A DNA stretch of 64,000 nt from Streptomyces malaysiensis subsp. samsunensis (GTDB lineage: Bacteria > Actinomycetota > Actinomycetes > Streptomycetales > Streptomycetaceae), in NCBI RefSeq assembly GCF_024519315.1, contig NZ_JANIIC010000008.1:1-64000 (forward strand), given 5' to 3'. Made by a program: the position numbers and the translations under genes. The notes below the pieces were generated by a model. The model was given only the letters and a program-made list of their open reading frames with translations, had not been told where the DNA came from and did not search any database. This document shows positions 62,118-64,000 of this stretch, piece after piece (the stretch's first letter is position 1; each line of letters opens with the position of its first letter).

Positions 62118-64000
62118 TCAGGCCCCCTTCCTGTCGCGGCGCGCCGTCGGCTGGGTGACCCGGTCGAGCATCAGACCCAGGCAGACGATCGCCGCGCCCG
62201 CGACCAGACCGGTGGCCAGATCGCCCTGCGCCAGGCCGAACACCACGTCGTAGCCGAGCGCGCCCGAGCCGACCAGACCGCCGATGATCACCACGGCCAG
62301 TACCAGCACCACGCCCTGGTTGACGGCGAGCAGCAGCGCCGGGCGGGCCAGCGGCAGCTGGACCTGGCGCAGCTGCTGCCCCTGGGTGGCGCCGAGCGAA
62401 CGCGCCGACTCCAGCGCCGCCGGGTCCACGTTCCGCAGCCCCTGGGTGGTGATGCGGATGACGGCGGGCAGCGCGTAGACGATGGCGGCGGCCGCCGCCG
62501 GGGCGCGGCCGACGCCGAACAGCGCGACCACCGGGATCAGATAGACGAACTGCGGCATGGTCTGGCACACATCCAGCACCGGCCGCAGCAACCGCTCCAG
62601 CCGGGTGGACCGCGCGGCCGCGATACCGATCGCGAACCCGAGCACCAGCGTGACGAAGACGGCGGCCACCACCTGGGAGAGGGTGTCCATGGACGGCTCC
62701 CACACCCCGAGCACACCGATCGCGGCCATGGCGGCGGTGGCGGTCAGGGTGGTGGCCCAGGTGCCGATCAGCCAGGCCAGCGCCGCGACGATCAGCAGCA
62801 CCGCGTACCACGGGAGGCCCTGGAGCCCCTCGCGCAGCGGGTCCAGGATCCACTTGACGTAGTCCGAGGCCCATTCGGCGGTGCCGCCGACGACCGGCAC
62901 GCCGGTGTAGAGGTGGTCGACCATCCAGTCCTTGAACTGGTTGACGGGCTCCTCGATGGCGACGGTCCAGCCGGTCGGCCAGGTCTGGGACCCGGCCAGC
63001 CGCCCGGCGACGGTCACCACCACGGTGATCGCCGCCACGCCCGCCCAGGCCGGCCAGCCGCGCAGCAGCCGGGGCCCGCCCTCGGCCGGCGGGGCGCCGA
63101 GGCGCTCGCCCGCCGACGCCGTGGTGCGGTCCATCACGACGGCGAGCAGCACGATCGGCAGGCCGGCGGCCAGCGCCTTGCCGACGTCCACGCTGGACAG
63201 CGCCTGGTAGACGCGGTCACCGAGACCGCCGCCGCCGATCACCGAGGCGATGACGGCCATGGACAGCGCCATCATGATCGCCTGGTTGACGCCCAGCAGC
63301 AGCTCCTTGCGGGCCAGCGGCAGCCGGGCCGACAGCAGCCGCTGCCGCCAGGTGGCGCCGAGCGAGGTCACCGCCTCCAGCACCCCGGCGTCCGCACCGC
63401 GCAGGCCGAGGGCGGTGAGCCGGGCCATCGGGGGCGCCGCGTAGATCACGGTGGCCAGCACCGCGCCCGGTACGCCGATGCCGAAGATCAGCACAACGGG
63501 CAGCAGATAGGCGAACGCGGGCAGCACCTGCATGGTGTCCAGCACCGGTCGCAGTGCACGGAACGCCCGTTCCGAGAGCCCGCCGGCCAGGCCCAGCAGC
63601 ACACCGATGACGACGGACGCGGTGACGGCGACGGCCATCAGCGCCAGGGTCTGCATCGTCGGCACCCACATGCCCAGCAGCCCGCATACGACGAAGGACA
63701 CGATGGTCGTCACCGCGACCCGCACCCCGGCGACCCGCCAGGCCACCAGCGTCGAGGCGGCGGTGACCCCGGCCCAGCCGAGGGTGAGCAGGACGACGTA
63801 GACGGCGCGCACGCTGATGATGACCGCGTTGCTGATGTGGCCGAAGAAGTAGAGGAAGATCCAGTGGCTGTCGCGGTTGTCGATGATCCAGTCGCTGGCC
63901 TTGCCGAGCGGTTCCGACACATCGACGGTCAGCGCGTCCGGCCAGGTGCCGCTCGCCCACTTGGCGTGCGCCAGGGGTATGAGAACGGCGGCGATCACCA
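62118..64000 (-). CDS. Glycine-betaine ABC transporter permease, tandem two-domain (partial)
   Basis: Continues past the right edge; about 626 residues are visible. Two ProW-like permease halves are fused in one chain: ~70-280 and ~400-610. Each has the EAA-type loop facing the ATPase (ARLTALGLRGADAGVLEAVT, SLGATWRQRLL; and RITTQGLRNVDPAALESARS, LGATQGQQLR). The fused duplication is normal in actinomycete betaine importers. The ATPase gene should lie just to the right of the window. Confidence 0.92.
   Translation of the reverse strand, partial: VIAAVLIPLAHAKWASGTWPDALTVDVSEPLGKASDWIIDNRDSHWIFLYFFGHISNAVIISVRAVYVVLLTLGWAGVTAASTLVAWRVAGVRVAVTTIVSFVVCGLLGMWVPTMQTLALMAVAVTASVVIGVLLGLAGGLSERAFRALRPVLDTMQVLPAFAYLLPVVLIFGIGVPGAVLATVIYAAPPMARLTALGLRGADAGVLEAVTSLGATWRQRLLSARLPLARKELLLGVNQAIMMALSMAVIASVIGGGGLGDRVYQALSSVDVGKALAAGLPIVLLAVVMDRTTASAGERLGAPPAEGGPRLLRGWPAWAGVAAITVVVTVAGRLAGSQTWPTGWTVAIEEPVNQFKDWMVDHLYTGVPVVGGTAEWASDYVKWILDPLREGLQGLPWYAVLLIVAALAWLIGTWATTLTATAAMAAIGVLGVWEPSMDTLSQVVAAVFVTLVLGFAIGIAAARSTRLERLLRPVLDVCQTMPQFVYLIPVVALFGVGRAPAAAAAIVYALPAVIRITTQGLRNVDPAALESARSLGATQGQQLRQVQLPLARPALLLAVNQGVVLVLAVVIIGGLVGSGALGYDVVFGLAQGDLATGLVAGAAIVCLGLMLDRVTQPTARRDRKGA

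Overview
The window looks like a core-chromosome segment of a Streptomyces (or very close actinomycete). The base composition is strongly G+C rich with G/C third codon positions, GTG and TTG starts are frequent, many promoters look leaderless, rare TTA codons sit in a few regulated genes, and the gene families (DUF6716, DUF6879, DUF5753 and DUF5919 regulators, SCO4848 family) are typical of that genus. No rRNA, tRNA, insertion sequence or CRISPR array was seen.

Left part (1-24 kb). A cell-surface glycan group (DUF6716 glycosyltransferase, GT2, polysialyltransferase-like enzyme, acyltransferase) ends in a terminator. An accessory stretch of small genes and helix-turn-helix regulators follows (5.3-9.2 kb); part of it has visibly lower G+C and it carries a duplicated operator-like repeat. 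Next come a CoA-transferase, a secreted serine protease, and a complete L-idonate/D-gluconate catabolic operon (idnD-idnO-GntP permease-gluconate kinase) with its divergent GntR/FadR-type regulator. A serine hydrolase is followed by an exopolysaccharide operon (small membrane protein, pseudo-deacetylase/GT2 synthase, LCP ligase), then an amidase.

Middle part (24-45 kb). This holds a B3/B4-domain protein, an 800-bp repeat array, a B12-domain-less methylmalonyl-CoA-mutase-type large subunit, an L,D-transpeptidase lipoprotein, an ECF sigma factor with its translationally coupled membrane partner, a DUF4328 protein, a GH20 hexosaminidase, an OHCU-decarboxylase-like protein and the succinate dehydrogenase operon sdhCDAB. 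Envelope genes follow: VanZ/RDD protein, metallophosphoesterase, SCO4848-family protein, D-Ala-D-Ala carboxypeptidase, YihY/BrkB protein.

Right part (45-64 kb). Two divergent TetR/FAD-monooxygenase pairs lie back to back, each with striking palindromic operators. They are followed by a 2'-5' RNA ligase-like protein, trpS, a sigma factor with an abnormal 3' end, glyA, an ornithine aminotransferase, a YgiB/YgiC-like pair, a MocR regulator divergent from an AhpD-like protein and a PEP-mutase-family protein, and a glycine-betaine ABC transporter whose permease runs off the right edge.

The most unusual theme is a set of short tandem repeats (15, 18, 21 and about 23 bp) seeded on gene 3' ends, with the stop codon inside the repeat unit. 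Similar in-frame repeats occur inside several proteins. Other observations of note are a deacetylase domain that has lost its metal ligands, TTA (bldA-type) codons near the start of three genes, repeated leaderless-promoter architecture, and large palindromic operators.
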